A stretch of 64,000 nt of DNA from Kluyveromyces lactis (Eukaryota; Ascomycota; Saccharomycetes; Saccharomycetales; Saccharomycetaceae). Both the position numbers and the translations under genes were made by a program. The notes beneath the pieces were generated by a model. It had not been told where the DNA came from. It saw only the letters and a program-made list of their open reading frames with translations, and made no database searches. Shown piece by piece: positions 29,058 to 39,397 of this stretch; the stretch's first letter is position 1; each line of letters begins with the position of its first letter. The stretch is taken from assembly GCF_000002515.2 (NCBI RefSeq), contig NC_006042.1, forward strand, positions 992,001 through 1,056,000. Reading direction: 5' to 3'.

Positions 29058-30797
29058 ATGAGTTTTTCTACGGGCTCTTCTTCGAAGAGTACCTCATCGG
29101 TAGTGGTTGTTGATGTTCCAAAGCCATTCATTCAGGAAGATGATCACACGAACAGCGAGAATGTAGTACCATTTGATCAGTCTGTGATAGAGTGTCGAGA
29201 TGCTAACAATGAGGAACAGGAAGCTGGTGGGTTCATTTCAAGAGTTTCTACTAAATTGGAGAATTATCACAAAGAGTCCGTTCTATTGAATCAGGAAAAT
29301 ATAGAACTTCCAGTCTACGATAACGACTTATTTGATCCTTTGTCCAGAGCTGCTACACAGGATGTTGTTTCTAGGCGAAATACCTGTCGTAAGGATTCTG
29401 TAGAGGGAAGTATACCAGAAATTGAAGATGATGGGTTATACAATGCGGATGATATTATAGATCCTCCGCCAGATGGTGGATATGGATGGATTTGCTGTGC
29501 ATGTGTTGTGGTAATGAATTTCTGTACATGGGGACCTAATACGTGTTATGGTGTGTTTCTATCGTACTATTTGTCTTCGAATTATTTTCCCAATGCAACT
29601 CCGACCGATTTTGCAGTCATCGGAGGTTTGATGCTTGGGTTGACTTTGTTCCTTTTGCCATTGTCTGCCATGTGTATGAACAAATTCGGTTACAGACCTG
29701 TTATGTTAGTCGGCGTATTACTACAGTTCACATCGTTCATATCTTCTTCTTTCGTTACGACCATTGGGGAGCTTTATTTCACGTATGGTATTCTATTGGG
29801 TTTTGCGAATGGGTTTATATTTGGTTGTAACTCAGTGGTTATTCCAGGTTGGTTTTTGAAGAAAAGAGCGTTTGCAAACGGTCTTACCCATATTGGAGTT
29901 GGATTAGGTGGGTTAGTCTTAACGTTTGCTGTGCATGCTATTATGGAGAAAACGGGATCTCACAAATGGCCAATGAGATTTTTGGGGATCATGGTCTTGG
30001 TATTCAATACTATCGCAGCTCTGATTGTTAAAATCAGAGTCCCACGTAACCCTCCACCACAGAAATCTTCTCTGCAATTGTTGAAAGATGTCTATGATTT
30101 CAATGTTTACAAATTAACTCCCTTGCAGTATTGTACGCTATGGTCCACTATGACCAATATTGGATACGTTATCCTACTATTTTCATTATCAAACTATGCA
30201 TTGTCCATCGGATTGAATTCTCAGCAGGCTACTGTGACGTTAGCACTATTTAACGGGGCACAGATCATTGGACGGCCAGCTATGGGATATTTCTCTGAAA
30301 AAATTGGTCGTGTCAATTGTACATCGATCTGTATGTTTTACACAATCCTTCTTTTAGGCCCATATTGGTTCAACGTCGATAGCTATTCAGCCATACTCGG
30401 CTTCACATTTTTATTAGGTTTGGCAGCAGGTGTTTCATCCGTTAATGTCATCCCATTGATTGCCGATGTTACTGGTATGGCTCATTTCCCAGCTGGATTA
30501 GGTTACAATAACATTTGGAATGGGTCCACTGCAGTGGTAGCAGAAATTTTTGCATTAAAATTGAGAGATTATTCGTTACCACAACCATACCTCCATTGTC
30601 AGATATTTGTCTTAGTCATGTACTTTGTGGGTCTGTTGGCATTAATCCCTTATCGCGAGTGGAAGGTAAGAAGAATGTTGAATGCACGGATATCCGGTAA
30701 GAACGTCGATGATAAGATTCGATTGAAGTGGCATAGAGTACTAGAGCCCGGTGTATTGAACTATTTCAAACGTGCATTTTATCTAGTAAGATGCTGA
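29058..30797 (+). CDS. MCH-family major facilitator transporter
   Basis: Monocarboxylate-porter-like membrane protein of 579 residues. After a hydrophilic acidic N-terminus of about 135 residues comes the family signature PPDGGYGW at the start of helix 1. Around 12 hydrophobic segments follow in two sets of six, split by a central loop (about 330-360, RVPRNPPPQKSS), and the C-terminus is short and basic. The yeast relatives Mch2, Mch4 and Mch5 share this; Mch5 imports riboflavin, but the substrates of Mch2 and Mch4 are not established. Similarity looks closest to Mch2/Mch4, so no symbol is given. The start is the first ATG. Confidence 0.85.
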   Translation: MSFSTGSSSKSTSSVVVVDVPKPFIQEDDHTNSENVVPFDQSVIECRDANNEEQEAGGFISRVSTKLENYHKESVLLNQENIELPVYDNDLFDPLSRAATQDVVSRRNTCRKDSVEGSIPEIEDDGLYNADDIIDPPPDGGYGWICCACVVVMNFCTWGPNTCYGVFLSYYLSSNYFPNATPTDFAVIGGLMLGLTLFLLPLSAMCMNKFGYRPVMLVGVLLQFTSFISSSFVTTIGELYFTYGILLGFANGFIFGCNSVVIPGWFLKKRAFANGLTHIGVGLGGLVLTFAVHAIMEKTGSHKWPMRFLGIMVLVFNTIAALIVKIRVPRNPPPQKSSLQLLKDVYDFNVYKLTPLQYCTLWSTMTNIGYVILLFSLSNYALSIGLNSQQATVTLALFNGAQIIGRPAMGYFSEKIGRVNCTSICMFYTILLLGPYWFNVDSYSAILGFTFLLGLAAGVSSVNVIPLIADVTGMAHFPAGLGYNNIWNGSTAVVAEIFALKLRDYSLPQPYLHCQIFVLVMYFVGLLALIPYREWKVRRMLNARISGKNVDDKIRLKWHRVLEPGVLNYFKRAFYLVRC

Positions 30798-30938
30798 TGG
30801 CCGTTTGTAGCTAACTTAAAAATAAAACAATCTCCTGCATGTTGTAACATCTGCTGTTGTTACAAAATTACTCTTACTTAATAATTAAATAATTTCCGAT
30901 CAGTATTAATTAATACACTGCATTTCAGACAATAATTA

Positions 30939-32666
30939 TCATAGATTGTTGATAACATAGCAGTATATGGTGCTGGCAGTTCCGCATAGCACAAGTATAC
31001 ATGCATCCTCATTGCAAATTACCTCAAAAGAGGAGAATTCCTTCAATGGGGTATCAGACGGTAGTATGACAATATCTTTGGAAGTTTCGTCTTCATTTAA
31101 CTGCCAATTGTTTTGAGTATCTCTACTAAATCTTAAGGATTTGATTTGAAATGTGAAACTCGTTAATAGAGCAACATAGAAAGAGCCATTTTCGTTAATC
31201 CACTGAGCTTTTATTATCGCATCATCGCACTCTATAACACTTACTCTTGAATTGCTGACCGCGTCCCAAAAAATACAATCACCATCAATGGAGTAAGAGA
31301 AGAAAAGATCATCAATGCCAGCACAAGCGACCATACCAGTAATTGGACCTTCGTGGAATAGAGAAGCATCATCCACATTTGAGGTGAAGTTTGGTATGAA
31401 ACCATTGTTTCCTTCACTAATTTTGTAACACCCTTTGTTATCACCTTTTAGAGGTAATTGACACACTTTGTAAATAAAGCCATCCTCGCAACCAAGATAT
31501 ATGGAAGAAGGATCAGATGGCAGCAGTAGCATACTAATTATGCTCAGTTCGTCATAAAGCGACATTATCAATAGGTGTTGGTAATACTTGTTATCTTTTT
31601 TAGTCTGTTCAGTAGAATATGATAAGTCCGTCCTTGGGATAGGAATAATTTTGACATCGTCATCCTCTTTTAATGATAAATCTAAGGTTGATATCAGCTT
31701 AAGTTGGCCATTGGTGCTGGCCGCCAGGATGCTATGGTCATTGAATTTTGGAATTATAATTGAAAGTACCGGATAGTGATGATAATTAGTGGAAACAATA
31801 TTTCTTTCCACCTGAAAGCTATTATTTATTTTGACTGTTCGCAGTTCATATAAGATGAGTTTTCCTGTATAGCAAGAAAGAACGACGGAGGTAATCTTAG
31901 AATTAGGATTATCAATAAACTTGCTCCGTACAACATTCTGACCTTGGAATAAAACTGTATCAAGTACCTCACCAGAAGAGACGTGTGTGATTTGAACTAA
32001 AGAGCTTTTCACGTATTTGGTTACAAGATGAATCACAGTAACCAGTAAATTATCTAAGACGTCACTGGAAATGACCCTTGCTTCAGAAGTTGAATCAATG
32101 GCAACTTTTGGTGAAATTGATAAATACATGCTTATTTTCCCATCACCAGCGATTTGATGAGAAGATGACTTGAGCGCAGCCGCTTCTATAGTCTCCTGTA
32201 GTGAAAATGTTTCTTTCTTCAACGTTGCGTAGTCTTCCGCTGAAACGACATTTCCGAAATCAAACACATCCTTTTCAACAACTTCTTTATCCTCCTTGGT
32301 CTCTGTAATATCTGAAGTCGATGCTTGCTGTTCTATAAGATCTTGGGAAGGTAGATGTCCATCTTCCATAATTTCATGTTTCCCGTCATATTCATCTGTC
32401 TGTATTCCGATATCATATGTTATCACAGCCTCCTTAACAGCGCTCAATTCAAACTCATTTACATCATCTGTTTGCACTGAGATCTCAACAGTTTTTACTT
32501 CTTTCTTGACTTCAGATTCGTTGTTATTTATGGAATTGGTGATATGGGAAATGAACGGAAGGGTACAATCTGCTATCTCTTCATGTTTCGAATCAATTTT
32601 TTTCCTTTGCAGCTGAAGAGCCTCTATTTTCTGCTTCATCAACTGTAAGCGCTCATTCTTGTCCAT
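30939..32666 (-). CDS. PAC11: Dynein intermediate chain Pac11
   Basis: Subunit of cytoplasmic dynein, needed for nuclear positioning. The 575 residues compare with 533 in S. cerevisiae. The N-terminus is a basic coiled coil (MDKNERLQLMKQKIEALQLQ) that would bind dynactin. Two light-chain (Dyn2) QT motifs follow: ISVQTDD (about 62) and IGIQTDE (about 84). The C-terminal two thirds is a degenerate WD40 propeller with recognisable blades (YLGCEDGFIYKV, SIDGDCIFWDAV). It is divergent from SLD5, exactly as YDR488C and YDR489W are. Confidence 0.93.
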   Translation of the reverse strand: MDKNERLQLMKQKIEALQLQRKKIDSKHEEIADCTLPFISHITNSINNNESEVKKEVKTVEISVQTDDVNEFELSAVKEAVITYDIGIQTDEYDGKHEIMEDGHLPSQDLIEQQASTSDITETKEDKEVVEKDVFDFGNVVSAEDYATLKKETFSLQETIEAAALKSSSHQIAGDGKISMYLSISPKVAIDSTSEARVISSDVLDNLLVTVIHLVTKYVKSSLVQITHVSSGEVLDTVLFQGQNVVRSKFIDNPNSKITSVVLSCYTGKLILYELRTVKINNSFQVERNIVSTNYHHYPVLSIIIPKFNDHSILAASTNGQLKLISTLDLSLKEDDDVKIIPIPRTDLSYSTEQTKKDNKYYQHLLIMSLYDELSIISMLLLPSDPSSIYLGCEDGFIYKVCQLPLKGDNKGCYKISEGNNGFIPNFTSNVDDASLFHEGPITGMVACAGIDDLFFSYSIDGDCIFWDAVSNSRVSVIECDDAIIKAQWINENGSFYVALLTSFTFQIKSLRFSRDTQNNWQLNEDETSKDIVILPSDTPLKEFSSFEVICNEDACILVLCGTASTIYCYVINNL

Positions 32667-32977
32667 ATTTCTGGGTATATTCCCCCTGAGGTTGGTGTTG
32701 CTGATGAGCGCTTCTTCACTGACGCGTTTTATCTTGCTTCATGTATGGATTTGTTAAGCGTAAACAAAAGATGATAAATAAGATTTGAGTATTATCAAAA
32801 ATACGATGTTACAGTAAGTTGGATGAATTTCACAATAGGTTGGAGGATAACACATTGCAAGTAAGTCCTTCTTGTCTGAATACACCTTTACAGCAATTAT
32901 AAAAGCCACCCCGGTGTACTATCCGAACACTTCCTCCGCTTTGAGTCCTGGTGGTAGGATCATATTTCTTTAGTACA
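32667..32977. promoter_or_regulatory. Divergent PAC11/SLD5 promoter with MCB site
   Basis: About 310 bp. An MCB element, ACGCGT, lies at 32722-32727, about 250 nt upstream of the SLD5 ATG. MCB is the G1/S site of MBF (Mbp1-Swi6), fitting a replication gene. No other element was recognised. Confidence 0.6.
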
Positions 32978-33856
32978 ATGAGCATTGATATTGACGACAT
33001 TCTAGCTGAGCTGGATAGGGACACTACAGCTGTTGAACAAAATGCTTCTTCATACCCAGACCAAAGCGATCGAACTCAAGGCAATGATGTCTCTCAGATA
33101 AGACCAGCAGATAAGGCGGTTGACCCTGTGGCTCCCACACAGTTTAACAAAATTGACGACTATCAAAAGCTAATTACACATTGGAAGAATGAACGTATGA
33201 GTCCGGAGCTGCTTCCATATCCACATCATCTCATGACTAGGACATTAATAAGGATTCAAGAAAGAATTGAACTAATAGAAACACTATCAATGGGATACTT
33301 AGAAGATAATCAAGAGTTAACTGTCGATTCAAAGCTACCACTTTTATGCATGGAAGCAGAACTTGAGAGATTGAAGTTCCTAGTTCGATCTTTCATCAGA
33401 TGCCGGTTAAGCAAAATTGACAAATACAGCATTTACCTAAGACAACAATCCGAACTACCCAATAATGCGGGCCTCAGCAGACTAGATTTATTGATGTCCA
33501 AAGAAGAGGTGAAGTACCATATGAAGCATTCTGACATATTACTAAAACTGTTTAACAACGCAGTACTTAAGCACTTACCAGAAGAACTGCAAGCCGTTAA
33601 CGATACTGAGGGTTCCATCAGTATGATTGATGAACCCGATTGGAATAAAACTGTATTTATACTAGTTTGTGGTGGGGTAGTTGACGAAAGTGGTATTGAT
33701 TCGAAATTAACGACCGATGATGATGGAAAACACTGTTACTCAGTGATTATTGAAGATTTAAATGAAGAAATTTACTTATTAATCGGGGCAGTATACGTAA
33801 TACGTTATAGTGTAATACGAGATCTCATGACTGAGGGACGAGTAGTTTTAATATAA
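32978..33856 (+). CDS. SLD5: GINS subunit Sld5
   Basis: One of the four GINS subunits of the CMG replicative helicase, required for replication start and fork movement. The 292 residues match the yeast length (294). The N-terminus SIDIDDILAELDRDT is characteristic of Sld5. The helical A domain spans about 65-200 and contains ELERLKFLVRSFIRCRLSKIDKY. The small beta B domain is at the C-terminus, ending in YVIRYSVIRDLMTEGRVVLI. The open frame runs nine codons further up without ATG; the chosen ATG gives the canonical N-terminus. It is divergent from PAC11 and convergent with RAD53. Confidence 0.96.
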   Translation: MSIDIDDILAELDRDTTAVEQNASSYPDQSDRTQGNDVSQIRPADKAVDPVAPTQFNKIDDYQKLITHWKNERMSPELLPYPHHLMTRTLIRIQERIELIETLSMGYLEDNQELTVDSKLPLLCMEAELERLKFLVRSFIRCRLSKIDKYSIYLRQQSELPNNAGLSRLDLLMSKEEVKYHMKHSDILLKLFNNAVLKHLPEELQAVNDTEGSISMIDEPDWNKTVFILVCGGVVDESGIDSKLTTDDDGKHCYSVIIEDLNEEIYLLIGAVYVIRYSVIRDLMTEGRVVLI

Positions 33857-34128
33857 TGAAAATTCTGAACAGTATTACTGAACCTATGACTCTTCGAAAA
33901 ATATAGGTTTGTAACGAATGTTTGCCAGCAATAATTTCTCAACAATGTTATTGCGAACACAGCATGTTTTCTACCTAGTGTTATTGACTGCTGGTCTATA
34001 GTGCTTTTGAACCAATTTGTATTAGTATTACATCAATTAACGTTGAAAAGTCTATCTAGCATACTCAAAGTGTACCTATTTTTCATATTTACTGTATGCA
34101 AAACCCATCCGGCAAGCATATGATCAGC

Positions 34129-36570
34129 TCAGAGAAATCCTTCAATATCTGGTTTCTGGGCTTGGGCAAGCTTAGCCCTTTTGGTTGTCTGCGGTTGAGA
34201 TTGAGATAACGACACTGAATGTATTCTTTTCAATCCTGTAGTCGAGTTCATCTCAACGACAGAATCTAATTCCTCGATATTTTGCGAGTTGGCATCTATG
34301 TTACTGGAAGAGGACTGGTTTATATTAGATTTGGCATGTTGTGATGATCTAGACTTCATAAATTCCATAAACTTAGGGACTAAAGCTAACTCCTCCTGTG
34401 TCTGTTTATGTAGAAGTGTCTTGTTTGTTTTCTCATTGGTATCCAGCTTCCCCTCGTGGAACAAACCAGTGGTATCATTGAACTCAAGCTGGAAAGAAAC
34501 AGTGACATCATTGATTTTATCCCATATAATTTGGATTTCATCGCCATCATGAAGTAAGATCTTTGTGCCCGGAGTGATTTTCTTTCCATTAACATAGCTT
34601 GAGTTAGTACCACTTTGGCAATACCATACATCATCAAGACCTTGAGCTGGAGATTCATAAATACTGTCACCGACAGCGTGTCTTTTCTTCAATATGAAGC
34701 AATGTATCCTAGATAAACGATTATCATCAATTTTACAGTTGCATTCGTCTGACCTACCGATGAAGAATGGATTTATCCCTTGTTTTACTTGGACCTTACC
34801 TGAAATAGATGAGCCAGGTAAGGAATGCAAAGTGAGAAATAGCCCCTCCCCATTGACCTTTGTAAGTGGTCTATTGATCTTTTTGTTCTTATTGTTTGAA
34901 AGTCCTTCTTCACCAGATTTATAATTAACATTAATAGCTTTACCAGTATTAGGATTTGAAAAGTTAAACTGCAAGTTTTGGGATTGTGCAATTTTAGATG
35001 GTGCAATTTGTGGTTTTTTGAATACAGGCTCTTTATTAGTTTCTGCAGCAGGCGCCGTTATTTCTTTCTTGATAATCTCTAACCTCTTTTTCGCAATGTA
35101 TGATTCGTATTCAGCCTCATTCATACTGTCAACAAATTGTTGCTGGGACAAGGATTGTGAGATGGATATTTGTGACTGCATGCTATCAACGTATGCCATT
35201 TTCATCCATGGATGTTGCAGGGCCTTTCCTGCGTTCATTCTTTCTTTAGGGTCCACATTCAACAGGCAATCTATGAAGTTTCTTGCCTCTTCGGATATTC
35301 TATAATCCTTTAATGGTCCTTCATGATAAGAGCCCCGTTTTATTTGCTTGAACAATTCATTCTGAGACTGACCACTAAAAGGCAAGTGACCTGTAAGAAT
35401 AACGTAAACTAGGCATCCAATTGACCACATATCAACAAGTGAGGAATACAGATCTCGATTAGTTTTATCTTCAGCATTTTTCCCGTCTATAACTTCAGGT
35501 GCAACATATGCTAGAGTACCACAAAAAGTGTTCAGGAATGTATTCTGATTTTGTACTTTTGCCAGGCCAAAATCGGTTATCTTTATAAGAACTGGATCGT
35601 CTTGCTCTATCATTATATTATCAGGTTTCAAGTCTCGATGGCTAATTCCTTGATCATGCATGTATTTTACTGCCTCTAAAACCTGTCGTGTTATCTCTCT
35701 GCCGGCATCCTCGCCTACAGTTCCATGGGCTGCTACGAAATCCATTAAATCGCCTCCGCTGACAAACTCCATCAACATGTAATAATTATCATTGTCTTCA
35801 AAAAAGTCCTTAAGTTTAACTATCCTGGGGTGATTTAATTTCTGCAATACATCTAGTTCCCTCTTCACTCCATCAAATTTATCCATTACTTTTCTCTTAT
35901 GAATTATTTTGACCGCAAATGTTTTGCCTGTTGACCTTTCGACAGCTTTCTTCACAGTAGCGAAAGCACCTTGACCAACAATCGAATCTGATATCGAATA
36001 GTATTTGTGTATTCCTTTTAATTCTGTATGTCCCATTGATATCTGATATTTGCTCTTTGAAGATGAAGCAGGTGAAGTCACATCCTTCATCATATTGAGT
36101 TCTTTTAGTCTATTTTTGAAACTATCGTTGATGAAAATCACTAAACTAACGACATCGCTGGGAACGCCGACTCCAACACTTATTTCATCCCCTTGGGTCA
36201 AGATGTGATTCGTATCCTTTTGTATCCTCGCTCCATTTAACCATGTTCCATTGGTTGATGTATCCTTCAGCATTAAAGTTCCTTCTTCACCCAGCATTAG
36301 CATAAAGTGTCTGTTGGACAGTCTTGAAATATCCCCCAGATAATAATCACATCCTTGGTTTCTTCCAAAGGTCCATGTTTTTTTAATTGATGATTCCTTT
36401 TTGAATATACTTTCAGGTTGAACCTTCAAGTCCCGTAGACTTATTTGACCAGTTGTACATATTACTCTGCACACCACATCGTCGTCTATTTTCTCCTGAG
36501 AAAACTTATCTATTAGGTACTTCTGTGTAGCCTGAGTGGCTTGTTGTGTCGGTTGCGTTATATCATCCAT
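34129..36570 (-). CDS. RAD53: Checkpoint kinase Rad53 (Chk2 family)
   Basis: Effector kinase of the DNA damage and replication checkpoint. The 813 residues match Rad53 (821) and its order FHA1-kinase-FHA2. The N-terminus has a TQ cluster (TQPTQQATQATQ), the Mec1/Tel1 target that binds Dun1. FHA1 is at about 65-150 (FGRNQGCDYYLG, RLSNRHF, STNGTWLNG). The kinase runs from about 190 to 470 with GQGAFATVKKA, HRDLKPDN and DFG. FHA2 is at about 575-690 (FIGRSDECNCKI, RLSRIHCF). The C-terminus has a basic KRAKLAQAQK signal. An MCB site lies about 310 nt upstream. RRD2, its neighbour in S. cerevisiae, is two genes away here because DGA1 is interleaved. Confidence 0.97.
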   Translation of the reverse strand: MDDITQPTQQATQATQKYLIDKFSQEKIDDDVVCRVICTTGQISLRDLKVQPESIFKKESSIKKTWTFGRNQGCDYYLGDISRLSNRHFMLMLGEEGTLMLKDTSTNGTWLNGARIQKDTNHILTQGDEISVGVGVPSDVVSLVIFINDSFKNRLKELNMMKDVTSPASSSKSKYQISMGHTELKGIHKYYSISDSIVGQGAFATVKKAVERSTGKTFAVKIIHKRKVMDKFDGVKRELDVLQKLNHPRIVKLKDFFEDNDNYYMLMEFVSGGDLMDFVAAHGTVGEDAGREITRQVLEAVKYMHDQGISHRDLKPDNIMIEQDDPVLIKITDFGLAKVQNQNTFLNTFCGTLAYVAPEVIDGKNAEDKTNRDLYSSLVDMWSIGCLVYVILTGHLPFSGQSQNELFKQIKRGSYHEGPLKDYRISEEARNFIDCLLNVDPKERMNAGKALQHPWMKMAYVDSMQSQISISQSLSQQQFVDSMNEAEYESYIAKKRLEIIKKEITAPAAETNKEPVFKKPQIAPSKIAQSQNLQFNFSNPNTGKAINVNYKSGEEGLSNNKNKKINRPLTKVNGEGLFLTLHSLPGSSISGKVQVKQGINPFFIGRSDECNCKIDDNRLSRIHCFILKKRHAVGDSIYESPAQGLDDVWYCQSGTNSSYVNGKKITPGTKILLHDGDEIQIIWDKINDVTVSFQLEFNDTTGLFHEGKLDTNEKTNKTLLHKQTQEELALVPKFMEFMKSRSSQHAKSNINQSSSSNIDANSQNIEELDSVVEMNSTTGLKRIHSVSLSQSQPQTTKRAKLAQAQKPDIEGFL

Positions 36571-38158
36571 GTCAATATCTTCGTTTGCACAGCAATGATC
36601 AGTTGATCTCTAAAGAGGCTGGGAAAGGTAACGGCAAACCTCAAAGGGACAACTTAATGCCTCAATATAGAACGATTTTCACAAGTGTGCTATTCTATAG
36701 TCGGTTGTGACTGTGTATACCCACTAAACTGCCAACACAAAGCTAATGAATAATGGAATAAATCGTTCTTTCATAATGTGTATGATCGCTTTTGCAATTC
36801 AAAGATCCAGATTATTTCAGAAAAATGTCAACCTTTAAATCGCGTAAATATTCGATGAACATTAAATATTACAATGACGCGTAAAAGTACATACATATAT
36901 ACAAAGCCAATGATCAAAGATGGATCAGTCTTTACTCGGCACTGCTACAACGTTGGAGTGGGAATTTGAGTAAATAGAACGGAATCATTGATAGAAGTTC
37001 TATTATGGCACATTGCGGCATCAGGTGATTGGTGCCGAATCTTCTTCAGAACTATGTGAAGCCGGTTTATACTGCAACAATCCATATGGCATCAATTAGT
37101 AAATACCATGGTTGAATAACTTGTATCAGCTGTTTCTTATTCTAACTCCAGTCATGCTACAAAGACTTTAAAATCTTTACTTATCAATAGATGGAAGTAA
37201 AGATTATAAATCGATATGGTTGCTATCAAGCATAACACTCCGAATTTTCAGAAATTCTTTGCATTTTGCTCATATAACGTTATTGTATTTGAACTGTTAG
37301 AGCCTTTTCTTGAAAAAACTAGGTTCTATTCATGTTTAAAACATTCGTTAAGACAATTCCCCATAACCGATTGAAGAAATGATATATATAAGTTTTCGTT
37401 TTATTAATACTGCAATAATGTCCTTCAACGAGATAGCTATGTAGTAAAATTATATATCAGCTTTGATCTACTGGTGAAGGTTCAAATCATACCGTCAACT
37501 TTAACCGTAATGTTACGGTAAATAACAAAATCGTAAATTATTAATCTCACATACCTCCATAACGTTATGTTAAGTTTCTTACCATTCTATCTGCTAATTA
37601 AATGACCTGTTCCCAGAATCAGGACTGGATAAAAAGTCTACTACATCCGTTAGTTTTTCCCAAGGAAACCCTTTAAATACAAGAGCCGGGCTCAGTAGTC
37701 TTTCGCGTCAGATTTTGAAGTCTATTTATATTTACTACTAGTTCATAAATTGGACATTGTATAGGAAAGATGCATTCCTCTACATAATATTTTTGTTAAA
37801 TTAACTACCCATCATTACTTCCCTAAAACCATGTAAACTGATAGGTATGGTGCATACCAGTACAATTGGCAACAGCTTGCAACGTTAAGATTCAGTGATC
37901 TCAATTAAATTACGATTTTGACAGTTTTATTTTAAGGGAAAAAGTTGCTTTAAAACAGGAAAACGACATCAGGCAATGTTTTGCCTCAGTAAACAAAGAT
38001 ACAATTAATCGACAAAAGCTGGGCAGGTTCATTTTTTGTTGAACTTGAACGTCTAATATCATTTACTTCTGAGAATAGACGTAAATATCAGCTTATCTGT
38101 TTTACTTTGAGAAGGTTCGCTGCTAGGTAATTAAAGTTACTTCGAGGCTTGGAACAAG
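36571..38158. promoter_or_regulatory. 1.6 kb divergent RAD53/DGA1 region
   Basis: AT-rich, with no open frame worth calling. An MCB site ACGCGT is at 36877-36882 and a related TCGCGT at 36840-36845, both on the RAD53 side. A GGTTCAAATC resembling a Pol III B box near 37479 has no cloverleaf around it. No RNA gene, LTR or repeat is recognised. The length may reflect complex control or a lost gene (PEP4 lies beside RAD53 in S. cerevisiae). Confidence 0.5.
36877..36882. promoter_or_regulatory. MCB element (ACGCGT) upstream of RAD53
   Basis: ACGCGT, the MBF site, about 307 nt before the RAD53 ATG, with TCGCGT 37 nt away. G1/S control of RAD53 is plausible. Confidence 0.6.
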
Positions 38159-39397
38159 ATGGGTAAGGAACAAATCAGAAAGAGACAAACTAAAAAGGTA
38201 CGCAAGGGTTCACAACCCGTGGCAAATGGTAAATCTTCTGTAGTAGGGGTCTCCAAAGATGGGAAACCAGAATTTTGTGCTATTGATACGCCCATAGAAA
38301 GGAGACTTCAAACTCTCAGCGTAGCATGGTATGTCGAATGTATTCCGTTAATGATCATCATAATGTTGTTTGTTTGGGTTAACCCGTTGATGTGGTCGTT
38401 TGTAATACCATACACCATTTATTATTTCATAGACCGGACTGCCTCCAATGGGAACGCTGTGAAGAGACACTCCAAGTGGTTCCGATCTCTAAAGGTCTGG
38501 TTTTATTTCCGTGATTACTTCCCTATAAGTATGCACAAAAGCACTGAACTCGAGCCAACATTTACAAGTATTGATTCCACAGAGCTGGAAAATGATGCGA
38601 GTGAGCCAGGCTACCTGGATAGCTCACAGCCCGTTTTACCAGATAAATGGTGGAATCCTTTCAGAGAAAAGGATGAAACTGTTAGACCAACAGGACCGAG
38701 GTATATTTTTGGCTACCATCCACATGGTATAGCAGCATTCGGAGCGTTTGGAGCATTCGCTACCGAGGCATGTAATTGGAGTAAAGTTTTCCCAGGCATT
38801 CCAGTGTGTTTGCTTACTTTGGTAAATCAATTTCAAATACCAGTGTACCGTGATTATTTATTGGCCTTAGGCATAACATCGGTCGCTAGAAAAAATGCTA
38901 TGAAAGTACTTGAGAAAAATTATTCAATAGCCATCGTAATTGGAGGTGCCAGTGAATCCCTTCTTACTAACCTTGGTTCATCTGATATCATTTTAAGCAA
39001 GCGGAAAGGTTTTGTGAAGTTGGCTTTGCAAACTGGGAATGTGAGTCTTGTACCTGTGTATGGATTTGGTGAAACTGATACTTACAAGATTCTGAAGCTT
39101 AAAAATGACTCTATAATAGGCAGGATACAGATATGGCTTAAAGAGAACTACAGCTTCACTGTCCCTCTATTTTTCGCTCGTGGTGTATTCAATTATGATT
39201 TTGGTTTACTACCGTTTAGACATCCAGTCAATGTTGTTGTTGGAAACCCTATTCATATTAAAGAAAAGATAGATCATCCAACAATTGAGGAGATTGATCA
39301 TTACCATTCCTTATACATTGAAGAATTGAAACGTCTTTACGATGATAACAAGGCAAAATTTAACTATTCAGAAAAAACTTTAAATATAGTGGAATGA
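38159..39397 (+). CDS. DGA1: Diacylglycerol acyltransferase Dga1 (DGAT2)
   Basis: Makes triacylglycerol from diacylglycerol and acyl-CoA at the ER and lipid droplets. The 412 residues match yeast Dga1 (418). The N-terminus is basic. A hydrophobic hairpin at about 65-95 (MIIIMLFVWVNPLMW, FVIPYTIYYFI) anchors it in the membrane. The DGAT2 signature YHPHG is at Tyr186-Gly190 within IFGYHPHGIAAFGAFG. Further family motifs are RKGFVKLALQTG and VPVYGFGETD. DGA1 and ESA1 are neighbours in S. cerevisiae (YOR245C, YOR244W); here RRD2 sits between them. A GC-rich hairpin lies 34 nt after the stop. Confidence 0.96.
   Translation: MGKEQIRKRQTKKVRKGSQPVANGKSSVVGVSKDGKPEFCAIDTPIERRLQTLSVAWYVECIPLMIIIMLFVWVNPLMWSFVIPYTIYYFIDRTASNGNAVKRHSKWFRSLKVWFYFRDYFPISMHKSTELEPTFTSIDSTELENDASEPGYLDSSQPVLPDKWWNPFREKDETVRPTGPRYIFGYHPHGIAAFGAFGAFATEACNWSKVFPGIPVCLLTLVNQFQIPVYRDYLLALGITSVARKNAMKVLEKNYSIAIVIGGASESLLTNLGSSDIILSKRKGFVKLALQTGNVSLVPVYGFGETDTYKILKLKNDSIIGRIQIWLKENYSFTVPLFFARGVFNYDFGLLPFRHPVNVVVGNPIHIKEKIDHPTIEEIDHYHSLYIEELKRLYDDNKAKFNYSEKTLNIVE

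Noticed and set aside
37479-37488. GGTTCAAATC as a tRNA B box
   Set aside because: Flanking bases do not form a T stem and no A box or acceptor stem is found.
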